Assembly (NCBI GenBank): GCA_003665825.1
Contig: QPFY01000018.1
Coordinates: 372,001-436,000, forward strand
Length of the DNA stretch: 64,000 bases
Origin: Microbotryum silenes-acaulis
Taxonomy: Eukaryota; Basidiomycota; Microbotryomycetes; Microbotryales; Microbotryaceae
Direction of reading: 5' to 3'
The notes under the pieces were generated by a model. The model worked only from the letters and a program-made list of their open reading frames with translations. It ran no database searches and was not told where the DNA came from. The translations under genes were made by a program, and so were the position numbers. Positions 32,409-44,732 of the stretch are shown here, one piece after another (positions within the stretch are counted from its first letter, which is position 1; each line of letters opens with the position of its first letter).

Positions 32409-32690
32409 CAGCAAAATGGCCAAACGCGCGTAAGCGTGCGAAACGTCGTAAAGCAGTCGTTAAGCGGCCTAGAGCTGCTCTTAAGCGCCCTTAACCACTC
32501 GTTAAGCCGCGCGCGCGTTAAGTGTCGCTTAAGTGTACCCTAGATAAGGGACTCTTACGGCGCGCTTTGTTTGCATACGCAAAGCGGTCCGTAAGCCCTC
32601 TTATGAGGCGTAAAGCGGTCCTAAAGCGACTTTATCCGAACCACAGACCGTGTTTTAAGCGGCTGTTTAGGCAGTCTTATCTTCGCAGCC
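32409..32690. repeat. Subterminal repeat array, left end
   Basis: About fifteen scattered copies of TTAAG/CTTAA/GTAAGC/GTAAAGC-type motifs in both orientations within 280 bp. Such arrays usually bind the transposase. The right end (40095-40314) has a matching array. Confidence 0.6.
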
Positions 32691-32827
32691 CATGATCTGT
32701 TGTCATTATAAACCTATGTTACACTCATATACTACAGTCAAGTGAAGAGAGACTCTTCAAAGTCGCAAGCCCGTTGGGCTGTGATCCTCATCTCATCACT
32801 GGTTCCCCGCCTAGAAACCCCGGGCCC

Positions 32828-34894
32828 TCAATACTCCTCGAGGAGTGCTACTTCCACACTGTTCTGTACTCGATTGGTGACTCGTACCTGCATAGCTTCT
32901 GAGTAAAAAGGCCCAGAGCCTTCTCTACGACGCCTACGCAGTATGGCCATGACGGGACCCTGATAGTGAGTCGCCGAGAACTCGTGCCAGAGCGCTACGG
33001 TTTGCTTCACCACATTCGCATTTCTGCCAGCGTCGGACGATTCGGGGAGCGATGGGGGCGGCGTAAGGACCTGCATGGCATACCAAACCTGATCCGTCAT
33101 AGCAAGAATGTAACGATATGATTGGTAGTTTGAAATGGACATTGCTGAACAGTTGAGGAACTTACGCCGGCATATGCATGAGTCAAAAGAGCGAATGCAA
33201 GCTCGCGATGATCATTGTCGTTCGGGTCGAGACCTTCCTTTGGCCATTGGAAAGCAGCAGATTTTTCTTTCCTTATGCCGGCGACGATCTGAACAAAGAT
33301 CTCGTATAGAAGGTCGTTCTGAAAATCATCCTCGGCCTCGAAGGAGCAATCGTTCATGTCGACCCCACCCTGAGGGAGAAAGATGTTGTAAGCAGCTTGG
33401 TGCCAAAACATACGGCCACAACGCTGAATCGCACTCGAAGGAGCTGGTAGCGGGGCTTTGGAAAGGCTTACCATTCCCGCACCGCAACGTAACTCTTTGG
33501 CCGCCCATTTAGTAGGTTGGAGATAGAGTACGGCCTTGGCGGTCGATGCCTCACGTTGCCTGTCCGGGTCCAGTTTGTATGCTTTGTAGGTGTATTTCAG
33601 CGCCGTCCTTTTGATCAGATTCAAGACTCCCAGATTCTTCGAAACGATCTGCTTGAAGGAAACACAGGTGTTGTCAGCGCTGGCAAGGTATCACCGTAGG
33701 CGGGGAAGAATGCCGCACAAGGTCGGCGATCTTCGATGACCACTCGATAGGCCTCTCAGCGTTTTCGTTGTAGACCTCCGCTACGAGCTGAGACTGGGCG
33801 TAAAGCGATCTCTTTGTTCGCCACAGGCCTTGGCCGTCGAGAATATTCTGCATGAAAATAGTTTGAAACCAGGCGCCAGCGACCATCTTCTGCTCTAGAG
33901 TCAAGTCGGATGCTTGTCGGCGGTTGGGCTTTGAATCCAACGTCTCTTGATTTATTGGCTTGCGGTTGTGCGCCCCGTCGTAGGGGGCATTGTCATCGAG
34001 GTTCCCTCTGGCCAGGGGCGACGATCTCGCAAACGACGAAGACGAGCCTGGTGTACGACTGGCAACCCTACCTTGCAGTGGATTGCGTCTTAAAGCTTGT
34101 CCGGCGATTGAGGACTGTAGAGCCTGAGCCTTGGGCTGGGGCGTCTGCAAGTGTTGATACGACCCATTGAATGCATGCACGCAAGTACCGAAACCTGCTT
34201 GAATGCTACTCACTACGCCTGGAATGATGCTTTCGTCATCATCGTCCATGATGCTGGTCGCTACCTTGTTGACAATGGCGACAGGTGCGGCCCCATCGGC
34301 GCCATCCACAACCGTGGGTCCGACTAAGTCTTCGCCCTCGTCCGAGTCTGCCTCGTCCTGACCGTTGTCCGAAAAGTCACAGGGGTCCTCGGCTTGTCCA
34401 CCCAACACAAGGTCCTTTATAGCAGGATCGATATAGGAGTCCTCGTCGCTGTATGGCTCAACAGAAGTCTGCTGTGCACGGAAAAGCTGACGTGTGGTAT
34501 CTGCATGAACGGTGTGAAGAGAAGAGGTGCGTGTCACCGCAAGCCTGGACGCGTGTGCAGGGGCTGCTGGGGGTGCACTGGAAACAAGGACGGGCGAGGC
34601 CTCAGTTCACCTACATTCAAGAAAAGATACAGTAGAGTTAAGAGATCACACTTGCACGTACTTCTCCTTCTGCTCCTTTGCGGCTTTGTGGCGTTGCCAA
34701 GCGTCTTGCTTCTTCGCTGCGTTGATTTGGCTCACACCGACAGCGACGTCGAGTCGCCGCCGCTTGTTGTCGGCCGCCTTTCGTTGTTGCTGGGCTTGTG
34801 CCCTCTCCCGTCGGTCCGCCGGCGTGTCGCGGTCCCGCATTGTAGCAAGGCGCACAGACGCGGTGGCACTCGCTCGAGAAGGTCGAGAAGACAT
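32828..34894 (-). CDS. Plavaka accessory gene, function unknown
   Basis: Multi-exon gene on the minus strand. It starts at ATG 34894 with a basic, Arg/Lys/Gln-rich N-terminus (MSSRPSRASATASVRL). A second part (34537-33674) is acidic and Ser-rich and ends in a conserved-looking helical region (LTLEQKMVAGAWFQTIF). It continues at 33624-33097 (LIKRTALKYTYKAYKL, and FQWPKEGLDPNDND) and finishes at 33142-32828 (stop near 32828). Exact splice sites were not resolved. The layout resembles the DUF6532-type proteins common beside basidiomycete transposons, but I cannot verify that. The truncated copy at 32222 shows that it belongs to the element. Confidence 0.5.
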
Positions 34895-35271
34895 GTGAAC
34901 AGATCGCTGGACAGGCACTGGGTGGAAGGGCTACGACCGAGACAAGACGAGAGGCGAGGAAGGGACGGTGAGTGAGTGAGGAGGAAGAGGGAGGGAGTCA
35001 AAAGGTGGTAAACAGAACGAGCGCGCGTGACACGTCGCATTTGTTGTTCGGTGTTTTTTTAGGGCGCGGTTTAGCGTGCGCCAACATATGCAGTGGCCCC
35101 TATGCTGCCACGTCGCGCCGCAACGCGCTAGCTGCGCGGCGTAGTTTTGGACAACTTAGCGCATTTCGAGAAAATACGCCTGCATTCAGGCTGTGTTTAC
35201 GCGCGTCCCTTGCCTTCCTCCAGCTTCAGTCCACTCTCGCTGACAGTAGACTCGTCGTACAGGCCTTCGGG
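34895..35271. promoter_or_regulatory. Divergent promoter region of the Plavaka element
   Basis: 377 bp between the two start codons, duplicated exactly in the left copy (31845-32221). It contains CG-rich stretches such as ACACGTCGCA and GTAGTTTTGGACA. No definite TATA box is seen. An open frame runs upstream from 35272 to 34972, so a longer transposase N-terminus cannot be excluded. Confidence 0.4.
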
Positions 35272-38200
35272 ATGTCGCTTGAACATGAAGGCTCTCGTTC
35301 GCAAATGAGTCAATTCCGATGCAACATTGCTGGTTGTCAGAGATCATTCCACCATGTGCGCAATCTCGAAGCACATTTGCACGTTCACGAAAGGCCCCGA
35401 CCACTCGACCGCGTACTACCCACGTCATCGGCTGCTGAACGAAGTCACCTCCAAGTTCTTAGACAACAGCGCTCTCGCCAAGAGTTCTTTCGCCGACGCC
35501 GCCGACGACAGAAGAACCTCAGAAATGGTTGGCCCGACTGCGACGTCAATGGCTTCAACTCGAGCGGTAGCGACTACGTGTAAGGCCCAGTCGTGGGGCC
35601 TTGCAAGTAACAGGATACGAGTATGTATTCCAAAGAATAAACTGGTCAGAAGAAAAGAGAGGGTCTACTTCCCGACAAGGCTTAAGGCCAGACGCGCGTC
35701 AGGCCTTGAGTAACTACGGAGTATTACACTACGATGACGACTCCTCGAGCGACAGTTCATCAGACTCTGAGTATGATCATACCCTCGATGACCAGCCCGA
35801 GTGGGACGCTCGCCAAAAGAGAAAGTTTCGAGTAGAACAACCTCCGCTCGCAGGCTGGGCTAGCCGAGCCGACGGACAACTTTGTGACGAACACACTCCG
35901 CCTCCAACGGTTCCGCATGCCCATTTGTTCGACCCGAACAACGTCTTTTATCCGTTCCAGGACGAAAAGGATTATCAGTATGCACTGTTGACTCGCTCAA
36001 TGTCTGAGTCTCTATTCAATGCGATGGTCACTTTCAACAACACGTTTCTTCAGGTATGTTCGGCCGAAGTTGTGGACGCTGGAACGGGGTCATATCCGCC
36101 ATCTAAGTCCCGAGATATCACTCCGCAGGCGGACCATGCCTTCAGCAACAGGCTTCAACTCAGATCTACAATCGAAAAAATACCCTATGGTGAGCTTTGT
36201 ACAAGTGTTTTGAGCTCTCCAATCTTCCACCTAACTCTAAATCGTGCTCCTCCATTACTTAGCTCATCACACTGAATGGCGCGAAGAAAAAATCATCGTA
36301 ACTGCGGAGGACTTAGGGTGGTCGAATAGTGATGCTGAACTTCCATTTTTGCAGCTGGTAAGCGCTGCCAGTCCAGTCCAGGGACACGAGCAGGTTCGAG
36401 CCGATTAACCTCGACACCTCTATTCACAGGAACATACGTTCCGATGTCGGGACGCGCATCATGTGCTCCAACATCTTCTCTCCAATCCCGTATTCTGCGG
36501 TCACCAGCATCTGCGGCCCATGAAGGTGTTCGAGGTCAAATCAAACGGTCAGGAGCAACGGGTATATGGGGCGCCCCATACCGCAGACAAAGCGTGGGAG
36601 ATGCAAGTAAGCGCTGGATGGATGTTGAAATCGCCCGGCGCAAAGTCCATCAAGAGAACTGACTAGTAGCCGCCCGCAGGACACTCTCGACGACCCGACC
36701 AATGTGGCCGTTCGCATTGACACCAGCTCGGATTCAACTGTCTTGTCAATCGGAACTGGGACTGCCTCGGCCCATCCTGTGTATATGTCTCTAGGGGTCA
36801 ACGCCGGATTCCTCAAACGTGAAAACCATGGCGGTTTGGTCGTTATAGCTTTCCTTCCTAAAGTGGAAAGTGAGTATCGCCCGGGGCTTCTATTTTGCCA
36901 ACGGTGGGCTGGCTGTTGCTAATGCTGTGGCATCCGCCTCCCACTCAAATCCAAGGGGCGGACAAAGGCAATGACAAGATGTTCCGTATATACAAACGCA
37001 GGGTGCTCCATCGAGCTCTAGAGTAAGCTGTCTCGGCTCGGTCGACGTAGCGGAGAGCTCTGATAGAATAGCTCAAATCCTACAGGATATTGTGGGCTCC
37101 GATCAGACACCTTCTTTCAGGCCGACACCTCTTCCAATTTGCGGATGGCCACTATCGATACATCAGGGTGTACTTTGGACCGGTATCTGTTGACTATCTG
37201 GAGGCGTGTTGGCTTACATCCCTTGTTCAGGGCTATGTTCCTTGGTAGGTGGACGACAGCTAGCGTTTGATCGCCTGCAGAGTTGACTTACATGGGCTCA
37301 CTCTGTTTGCGCTGCTAGCTGTGTACAAGAGCCACTCAAGCTTCAAGAAGGCCCTGCCGCCCCTCGTACGAGTGCCGATGCCTACAAAGTCAGAAGGGCA
37401 GCAAGCCAGCGCAGACAAAGGCGGCCAAAGAAGAAGGCTATCACCTTGGCAGGGTAAATTTTGCAGGATTTCCCCCTCAGCTCCTGTTCACTGAATCAGT
37501 CCCTTCCTGAGGCTCAGACCGTCTGGGATTATTTAGGGGTCAATGGGCATGAGCTCATGGTGGCTGATCCTCTCCACCAGCTGATCAAAGGTCAGTGTTG
37601 CTAGCTATAGACGGCTTCTCCTTTTCATTGATCCTTTCTTTCTCTCCTCGTCCTCTCTCATCAGGCATGGTGAAAGACATCACTATTGATGACTTGTTCA
37701 TTGAGACATGCGCACAAATCGCCGCTGATGCTCATCCCAGGAGAAACAAGCAAAAACTCGACGAACTAATTGGCAGAATCGAGCTGAAGTAAGTTTGATT
37801 GAATCAATCAAGAACAAGCATGCGATCTGAGATGTCGAATATTGTACAACAGTATGCATTTGATGCCCCTTCATTCACAACTGCGTCGCTTCAAGGACGG
37901 GTTTCAGCATTCCAACTGGACCGGTAAACATACGCGCGACTTGATGAAAGTGAGTGAATTCTTTCAACTTCATGCGTTTTTAATAGTAGCGTCGATCCTG
38001 ATATCTTCTGCCGGGATTACGCAGATTTTTCCTGCCGGTGTGTGGGGTAAGTCGCGCCTCCAAAATACTACATCTTCGGACCGCAATGCTTGTGCTGACT
38101 GATTCATTCACATGCTTCTAAGCAGATGTTCAGATCATCGGAGACGACTACGAATCACGAACCCTCGTCGACGAAAACGCCCAAATTATGACACTGCTTT

Positions 38201-39902
38201 CCGTGCTAATTATGTACGCCACGTCCCTAGAGGCCACGGCCGATGACGTAGACGATATGGATTTTGCGTACGATGCTTACATGTTTGTGAGTCAATGCCC
38301 TCTGAACGAATTTTTGCATGCTTCAACTTACGTGACTTTCCGTGCCTTCGGATTTCAGCTTGCGAGAAACACGTATGATCGATTTCGAATTGTCGACGGA
38401 CAGGTCGAAAAATTGGGGTTCAATTGGCCCCGCCTTCACTCCGTATCGCACTACGCGGAATGGACCAAGAAGTGGGGCGTTCCTGTACACTCCGATACAA
38501 ACACATCGGAGGTCAGTCTCTGATCTGATAGAATTCTTGAGCGAACATTACACTGACCTACTGTATCGACCCAAGCGTGCCCATATTGACTCGGTCAAGG
38601 TCGCGTATAGAGCCAGCAACAAGTGCAACACCGCTTCGCAACTCATCAACTACTCAAGACGAGCCGATAAAATCAGATCTTTGGAGAATGTGATAGATCT
38701 TGACAAGCTTGTGAGATCTACTGGAGATCGAATCATATTACCCATACCTGATCCAGTTCCACATGAGTTCCACCTTTCTGCGCGACCTTGTGAGTTTCCG
38801 GCCTGTAACTGCAAGTCTTGCCTAGCCCTTGGCTGACTTTGAACCCATCTGCCATCCCATTCAGCCGGCAACAATCGATGCATGATCACGATGAACGAAC
38901 TCCAGGTCTCTCTCCAACAGCCTCGCCTTCTTCAGCTCGCAAATAAGTGCGGTCCACTGTCCACTTCTCTTCTTTGAGTGTTCAACAGGCGTCAAACTGA
39001 CGTATGTGGCACCTGGCCTTGTAGACAACATGCTACCTCCTCGAATTTGGACACTCAAGTGAAGAGGTCGAATCCTTGGACGATGAGAAAGCAAAGTGGT
39101 ATCACAGCTTCAAAGTCTCCAACCGCATATATCAGAACACACCGGAACAGACGAGGGATGACGCAGGTGAGCTGGTACTAGGAGAACGCTGCACTGGTCT
39201 CCTCAGCATACTGATTTGTCTCATGTACGCTCAGATATCATCAAACACGTCATACGAGCAACCTTTCGTTACAAGCACGGCAATCAGGATGGATACTGTA
39301 CTCGCTTTGACTGTGTCTTTGTGCACAACTTGAACTACGGTCCAATCGGCAAATACCACAACCATGCGACTTTCAAGGACAGAGCCTGGCACTTCGTCGT
39401 CCGTTTCACGATCTTCCGCTTGAGAGGTATTTTTACCTTGGACATAGGTGGCACTTGCCACGAGCTTTGCATTGGAGATGAATTTGAGTGGGTGAGTACT
39501 ACTACCGTGCGGTGATCATGGTCGCTAAGTTCGAACACCATTACGAATCTGTCCTAATCCCCGCCTTTGCAGTGCCCAAACAGTGAACAAAATCTGGCAA
39601 TCCTACAGCCGGTGCTGAAAAAGCGATTGAAAAGTGATGGGCAGTGTGTGCAACAAATCTTCCGTGTTCAGGACGTATTGCGCCCCGCATTTGTTCAGCC
39701 GTTGTTAGGCCATGCGGAATTGGCACCCGACCTGGATTTTCGGAATGTGATGGATCAATGGAATGGAGAGTTTGTGGTGAATCTCGCCCAGGATCAACAT
39801 GTTTTTCGTCACCTTGGGCGTCATTTCACCATAAACCTATTACGTGAAGCATTGCAGGGCACATTGCGGCCTGCTCGACGGCCTCCAGTGGCGGACTCAT
39901 AG
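35272..39902 (+). CDS. Plavaka-type transposase
   Basis: Multi-exon gene. A C2H2 finger opens the protein (FRCNIAGCQRSFHHVRNLEAH). Then come an acidic Ser/Asp stretch (35740-35800) and YPFQDEKDYQYALLTRSMSE. Further on are the characteristic Plavaka blocks: SDSTVLSIGTGTASAHPVYM (around 36730), YIRVYFGPVSVDYLEA (around 37160), DPLHQLIKGM with VKDI (around 37570), RRFKDGFQHSNWTGKHTRDL (around 37890), and a downstream dimerisation-like region to 39902. Introns are short; their exact borders are mostly unresolved, for example after 35577 and at 36054. No internal stop is evident within the exon-like segments. It is expected to cut and join the element ends. Confidence 0.7.
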
Positions 39903-40094
39903 ATTTTGCTGGAAAGTTATTTTTGTAGAAATTACGGTGTTATATGGACCAACTACTTCCTGAATATATGCTCCTTAGCCTCATTGAATAAAATCAAGTG
40001 AAGCGCCTTTTGATGGGATTTTAGCACAGAAACTTGTTGGGGTCAAGAAAGCAATCCGCCCGCTCGTGTGCAAGTACAGGCTTCGCAGTTACGT

Positions 40095-40314
40095 ATGCGA
40101 AGTGTAAGCGAGGTCAAACGTTAAGCGCGCGTTAAGCGATCCTTAAGCAGGGCGAGTCATCGCAGCGCTGGCTATGCGCGGATTATGAGGTTCGCCCAAT
40201 TCAGCCGCGCGCGTATGCGTCCTTATGCACATCTTATGCACCGTTAAGCGCTGTTAAGCGCGCGTAATCTCGGGCGAATCCTTAAGCGGGTTCGCGCGCG
40301 TGGCCATTTTGCTG
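40095..40314. repeat. Subterminal repeat array and right terminus of the Plavaka element
   Basis: Dense GTTAAGC/CTTAAGC motifs ending in GGCCATTTTGCTG. It is mirrored exactly at 26802-27021. Confidence 0.6.
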
Positions 40315-40317
40315 CTG

Positions 40318-41248
40318 TTTGGTACTTGATGCTGGGGTTGCCGCGGCGGATGGTGCGGGCCCGGTTGTGGGTGGTGTAGGTTCGGAAGGCTCGGAGGGTA
40401 AGCGACATTTCTTTTCGTTCTTGGTGTTTTCCGGTAATGTTGTTGAGATGGGCTGGGTGAAGGAGATGGGGGCTACGACGGCGGTATCGGTAGTGGGTGT
40501 GGTCGTTGTGGAGGTGAGTAAACTCGGGTTGCTAAAGACACCTTTGTACGTTTGACGCATAGCGACTGCGGCAGTACAGAAGAAAGATGCATCAGGTCTG
40601 GAAGAAACTGGCTCCGAGAAGAAAGCTGTGTAGCACGCACGGCCTTTGAGAATTACGCGTTGAGGATGACTCGAGATCGCCTCCTTTGCCGAAGTCGGAT
40701 CCAAACCGATCAACGAGCATCTGCGCTCACAACTCAACTGACATCAGTCAATCCCCAACCTTCTCATCCCCAAGCTCATCCGCAACTCGACTCACAAATT
40801 AATCATATCCTTGACTCCTCTCATCTCCCCCTTCCCCTTCGCCCAACTACTCAACACTACCCCTCCCCCACCCATCGCGCGCACAATTTCTCTCGCTCCA
40901 GAGATCCAATTCCTTCTCCTCGTACTACTCGCATGATTCGATGCGCCCGCTTCGTCAGCACATGTAATACCACGATAGACAATCTCAATTTTCATTCCCG
41001 AGCGTTGGAGCGCGGGGAACTCCAAGTCGTGAGCCGCGCGGGCGAAACCCGGATCAGCCCTCGTTTTAGCGGGAAGGGTAGGCGGGGGGATAGGGAGGGA
41101 TCGAGGGTGATCAAGCTGGGGGCGTAGGGGGAGGAGGCGGAGAGGGAGAGGGATACGTGACTGAAAGAGGTGAGGGTCGTGGGTTGGATTGAGAGGAGGG
41201 TTGTCGAGTGGGGAAGGAGGGAGGATGTGGATTGGCTCTGTAGGGCAG
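40318..41248 (-). pseudogene. RPP1 copy 3, truncated at both ends and frameshifted
   Basis: Exons 40796-41248 and 40318-40720 with the same intron (40721-40795). The C-terminal tail after SSTK is cut by the Plavaka terminus. A 41-base block at 41011-41051 replaces 6 bases of the other copies, a net change of 35, which shifts the frame. Several substitutions separate it from copies 1 and 2, so it is older. The 5' break is at the same base position as in copy 1. Confidence 0.8.
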
Positions 41249-42380
41249 TATGGTATAGCAAAAGCGGATGATCGAAGATGATAGGAAAAGATAAGAGATA
41301 AGTAGCTAGGAGACCCGAAAGGCTAGAGACGGGGAGAGGGCCGAGAGAGAGGGGTACGAGGGCCGAGAAACGAGACCGAGACACTGAGAGTGGAGACTTG
41401 AGAACGATGCCGAACGCGACTTGAGACACGCAGAAAGTGAGAACCAGGTAAGATGTAAGCTCAACTAAGCCCTCCCTCTGGTATTCACATAGCGAGAGAT
41501 CGCGGCTACAAAATTCAGCGAATAGATCCTCCTCGCGGGGGTTGTTCTGGCGAGTTGATGAGGTATGGCGTCTGCTTGTTCGGGTCATTTTTGGTTTCAG
41601 ATATTGTCGCGCTTGACGTGGCCGACGATCATCGTGAAAAGAGGAGAATAGCGAAGCGGACTGAAAGGGATCAAGCCCGGAACTGAGCACGCTCGCCGAT
41701 GATGAGAGCGCCACTTACAAGATGCGCTCGGACCATCTGAGGCCCGATCGACCGAGATCGCAGACTTCGGATCGCTGCAGCTCCACCCACAGCTTATGAA
41801 AGCTCTCGCCACTTGGGGTATGTCATTTTTACAGCATAAAGAAAAATAAGGTCCTTCACTTATGCATGGATGGCGCGCGCCTACTTGCCAAGTTACAGAG
41901 AACCACCCCGAAATGGCCGTGAAATTTTGGATGGCAACTGGGCCAAGCGCGTCGATAACCGGCTTAGCTGAGCTTAGGGTCGACTGGCCGTTCAAACCGC
42001 TGCTCTCCCTTCGTTCCCCTTCACCGCTTCATCCGCACACCCGGCCCGGCTTTCCGTCCAAATCCTGCCCTACTGATCCCACCATTGCTCGTCGTTTTCC
42101 GAGTTTTTGCGGCGCAAAAGTGGAGCCCGTTCAAAATCGCCTCCTCTTCCTCCGTGAGCCGTCTTTAGCCTTCTTCCTCTCGTGGGCCGCCGGATGTGAC
42201 TCGTCGTCAAGGCGCCAAGTCCGAAACTTGCTGCCGCTACGACTGCCATTAGCCTCGACAATTTGAAATGACGGATGCGACGGGAGCCCGAGTACCACAG
42301 CAGGGAGAAGGACGGCACTGGGAGCAAAAAAGGAAAAAAAGAACCACAACGCCAAGCACCACCAAACAGCCAACACTTCT
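41249..42380. other. Non-coding region with repeats shared with 19921-21092
   Basis: 41290-41450 and 41995-42305 match 20110-20310 and 20780-21095. An open frame across 40992-41714 (minus) joins RPP1 to non-coding DNA and is not a gene. No RNA gene is seen; the tRNA-like block of copy 1 is absent. Confidence 0.5.
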
Positions 42381-44100
42381 GATGAATGTCAGCAGTGCCG
42401 ACGATCCAGGCGGCACCCTGCCGCCTGCTGTAGTCGTTACACCGTCGCCATTGGGTAGACCCGTCCTTCAACAAGATGCGTCGTCATCCGCCAGCCCCCC
42501 GTCACCGGTCACTTCCCCTACCGTCATCACTGCCGCCATGGCTGCCACGGCTGCCCATGAGCTGACGATTACTTGCTGAACGTCTACTCTTCTGCAAGGA
42601 GCTCAATATCGTACCTGGCCCCAACGCGGGGCGCATGCTCCATGTCCACCACCACCACCCTCTTTACCCACCGACCTCCGCCATGGCGATGAAAGACGCC
42701 TCCAGGAAGTTGAAAGGATCCGAAACCGATTACCGCGATGTAGTCCAGCCCGACACCATCCGTATCACCCTCAGTCTTGCGACCCACAAGTCGCTCCCTC
42801 GCGTCGACGTCGAAAAGGCGCTCATCGCACACTACAACACGGCGAAACCCAAATACATGTGCCTCTTCTCCATCCCTAACGCCGACATCAGCAAGCTCGG
42901 ATCCAAATTTGATCACCTCCTTTCCGATATCTGCGGCATCTCGCCGCGCGTCATCCCGGCCGACCCGTCGAAAGGCCGCAACCACGCCGTCCACACGTAC
43001 GACATCAACTTCCGTAACGCCGAGGCTTTCGCCCGCGCCTGCCAACGTCCGGCTTTCCAGTACAGGGACTCGCTAACGACGATCACCCTCCCTCATTCCC
43101 CCATCGACAGGGTAGTCGAGATCAGGCTCCGTTGTCACTCCGACCGAGACGACCCGGACTTCTGGCTCAACGGCATCCGCGTTGCCCTCCCCAAAAGCGC
43201 CGAGACCTACAACAAGACCTGAGGAACGAAGATCGCGACCCCGGAGATCCTACATTTCCAGCGCAACCTCGAGGTAGTTCCAGACGAACCATTCCAACTC
43301 CTCTTCAGTGGCGACTACTGGTGCTATGTGCAACTTCCGGAAGAGGCGATGGAGGATGTCGACTTCAACACTTTTTTGCCGGTCCACCTCACCAACAGGC
43401 AAGGAGCGGTAGTCGCTCTCAACAACGATCTTCAAGTGGGCTTCTGCGGCTACTGTCGCCGTCCAGGACATGTTCGCTCCGTCTGTCCGATCCAGCAAGC
43501 CAAGATCCAACGGCAGGTGGTCGGAGTCAACCGCGCGGTCGCTTCCAAACCTCGAGCGACCTCGGACAGGGGCACCGGCGATGGATGGGCGACGGCCACC
43601 CAGAGCAGCAAGGCCCGACCGACTATCACCCCCAGTCCGGCTACGGGGGCAAACGGGATGACACTCACCAACGCCTTTGCGGGATTGTGGGAGTGGAGGA
43701 CATGGAAGAGGAAGGGGATGAGGAAAACGAGGAAAATAGGGCCGAAGGGGGGGGCGGTCCGGCGGAAAAGGAGGAGGATGGAAGTCAGGAAGTAGAGGAA
43801 ACGGAGGATGAACAAGCAATGGAAGTAGAGCAGGGGTCGAGCGCGTTATCATCTAAACCGAACAGCAACGACTTTGGGCTGGCGGCGGCTCTATCGACCC
43901 CGGTATCATCGCACTTGAGCTCGGCTGATTCGAGCCCGATCTCGTCTTCAACACCTCTCTCGTCGTTGGCACCTCCGACTTCACCACGCTCCAAGAGACC
44001 GGCACCGTACGAAAGGCCGACCACTCGCGCCCCGAAGGGAACAGCGCTCGCACCCTCCCCTCTATCTTCTGGTTCAGTGTCCTTGATGGACACAAATTAA
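42381..44100 (+). pseudogene. LINE ORF1 (Gag-like, CCHC knuckle)
   Basis: Frames at 42381-42579, 42635-43222, 43328-43795 and 43680-44100 join into one protein after allowing at least one early frameshift, an in-frame TGA at 43220-43222 (CGA-like context) and a frameshift near 43680. It includes a knuckle CGYCRRPGHVRSVC at about 43447 and a long acidic E/D-rich then Ser/Pro-rich C-terminus. It binds element RNA by family analogy. Decayed. Confidence 0.7.
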
Positions 44101-44112
44101 GAACTACCCAAA

Positions 44113-44732
44113 ATGATTGTACCACCAAGTCGACCTGACTTGGACCAGCTCCACCTTCTCACCTTTTATGTAAACTCTATTGCTGACTTAGGGCGCCAGG
44201 AGCGTTTCCTCGTCTACCTCTCTTCCCTCTCTCCACCCCCTTCCATTGCATTTGTACAAGAGCACGGATTAAAGAGTCGATCACAACGGGAGCGCTTCGA
44301 GCGATGTTGGAAAGGGCGGGTCTTCTTCAGAGACCTTGTCGCCACCCTCATCCCGGAGCGCTCCCGCCTGCACGTCCTTTCCCCTACTTTTCGAGACTTT
44401 CCTGACCCTCGAATACTTACTATCAACTACTTTTTAAATTCACAGAAATACCAGTTCGTGAACTACTATGTCCCCGTGAACCCGAAGGAACGCAAGGCCC
44501 ACTTCAGCACTTTTTCGCTCGACCGAGAACCCGAAACGACCGTCAGGATCATCGCCGGAGACTTGAACGACTGTCCGAACATTACGGTCGATCGAAAATC
44601 AGTTTCTACAGAGGGACGGTCTGGATCTGCCCCCACCTACTGGCGTACTCTCATCGGCCGGCTCTCTTTTGCTGTGATCGACACGATCCGATACCTGCAC
44701 CCTCACTCGAACCACTTCAGCAGGCCGCATAA
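44113..44732 (+). pseudogene. LINE ORF2, endonuclease N-terminal half
   Basis: APE-type endonuclease blocks are visible: LLTFYVNSIADLG, AFVQEHGL, VNYYVPVNPKERKAHF and IIAGDLND. It is cut at CATAA (44728-44732) by an LTR-like insertion; the continuation lies inverted at 49938. Confidence 0.85.

Larger units (their letters stand above)
32409..40314 (+). mobile_element. Plavaka-type (CACTA-related) DNA transposon, complete
   Basis: 7,906 bp bounded by CAGCAAAATGGCCA at 32409 and its reverse complement ending at 40314. Subterminal regions are packed with CTTAAG/GTTAAGC motifs. It contains two divergent genes, a transposase (plus) and an accessory gene (minus), sharing a 377-bp intergenic promoter region. 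No target duplication is visible, because the left flank is an SSP intron and the right flank is RPP1 copy 3; rearrangement after insertion is likely. Plavaka elements are known from basidiomycetes. Confidence 0.75.

Noticed and set aside
40992..41714. 240-codon frame joining RPP1 copy 3 to upstream DNA
   Set aside because: The RPP1 part is real, but the extension is the non-coding stretch also found at 20110-20310.
43132..43660. Second long frame over LINE ORF1
   Set aside because: Only its part after about 43680 continues ORF1; the upstream part is out of frame with the CCHC-bearing protein.
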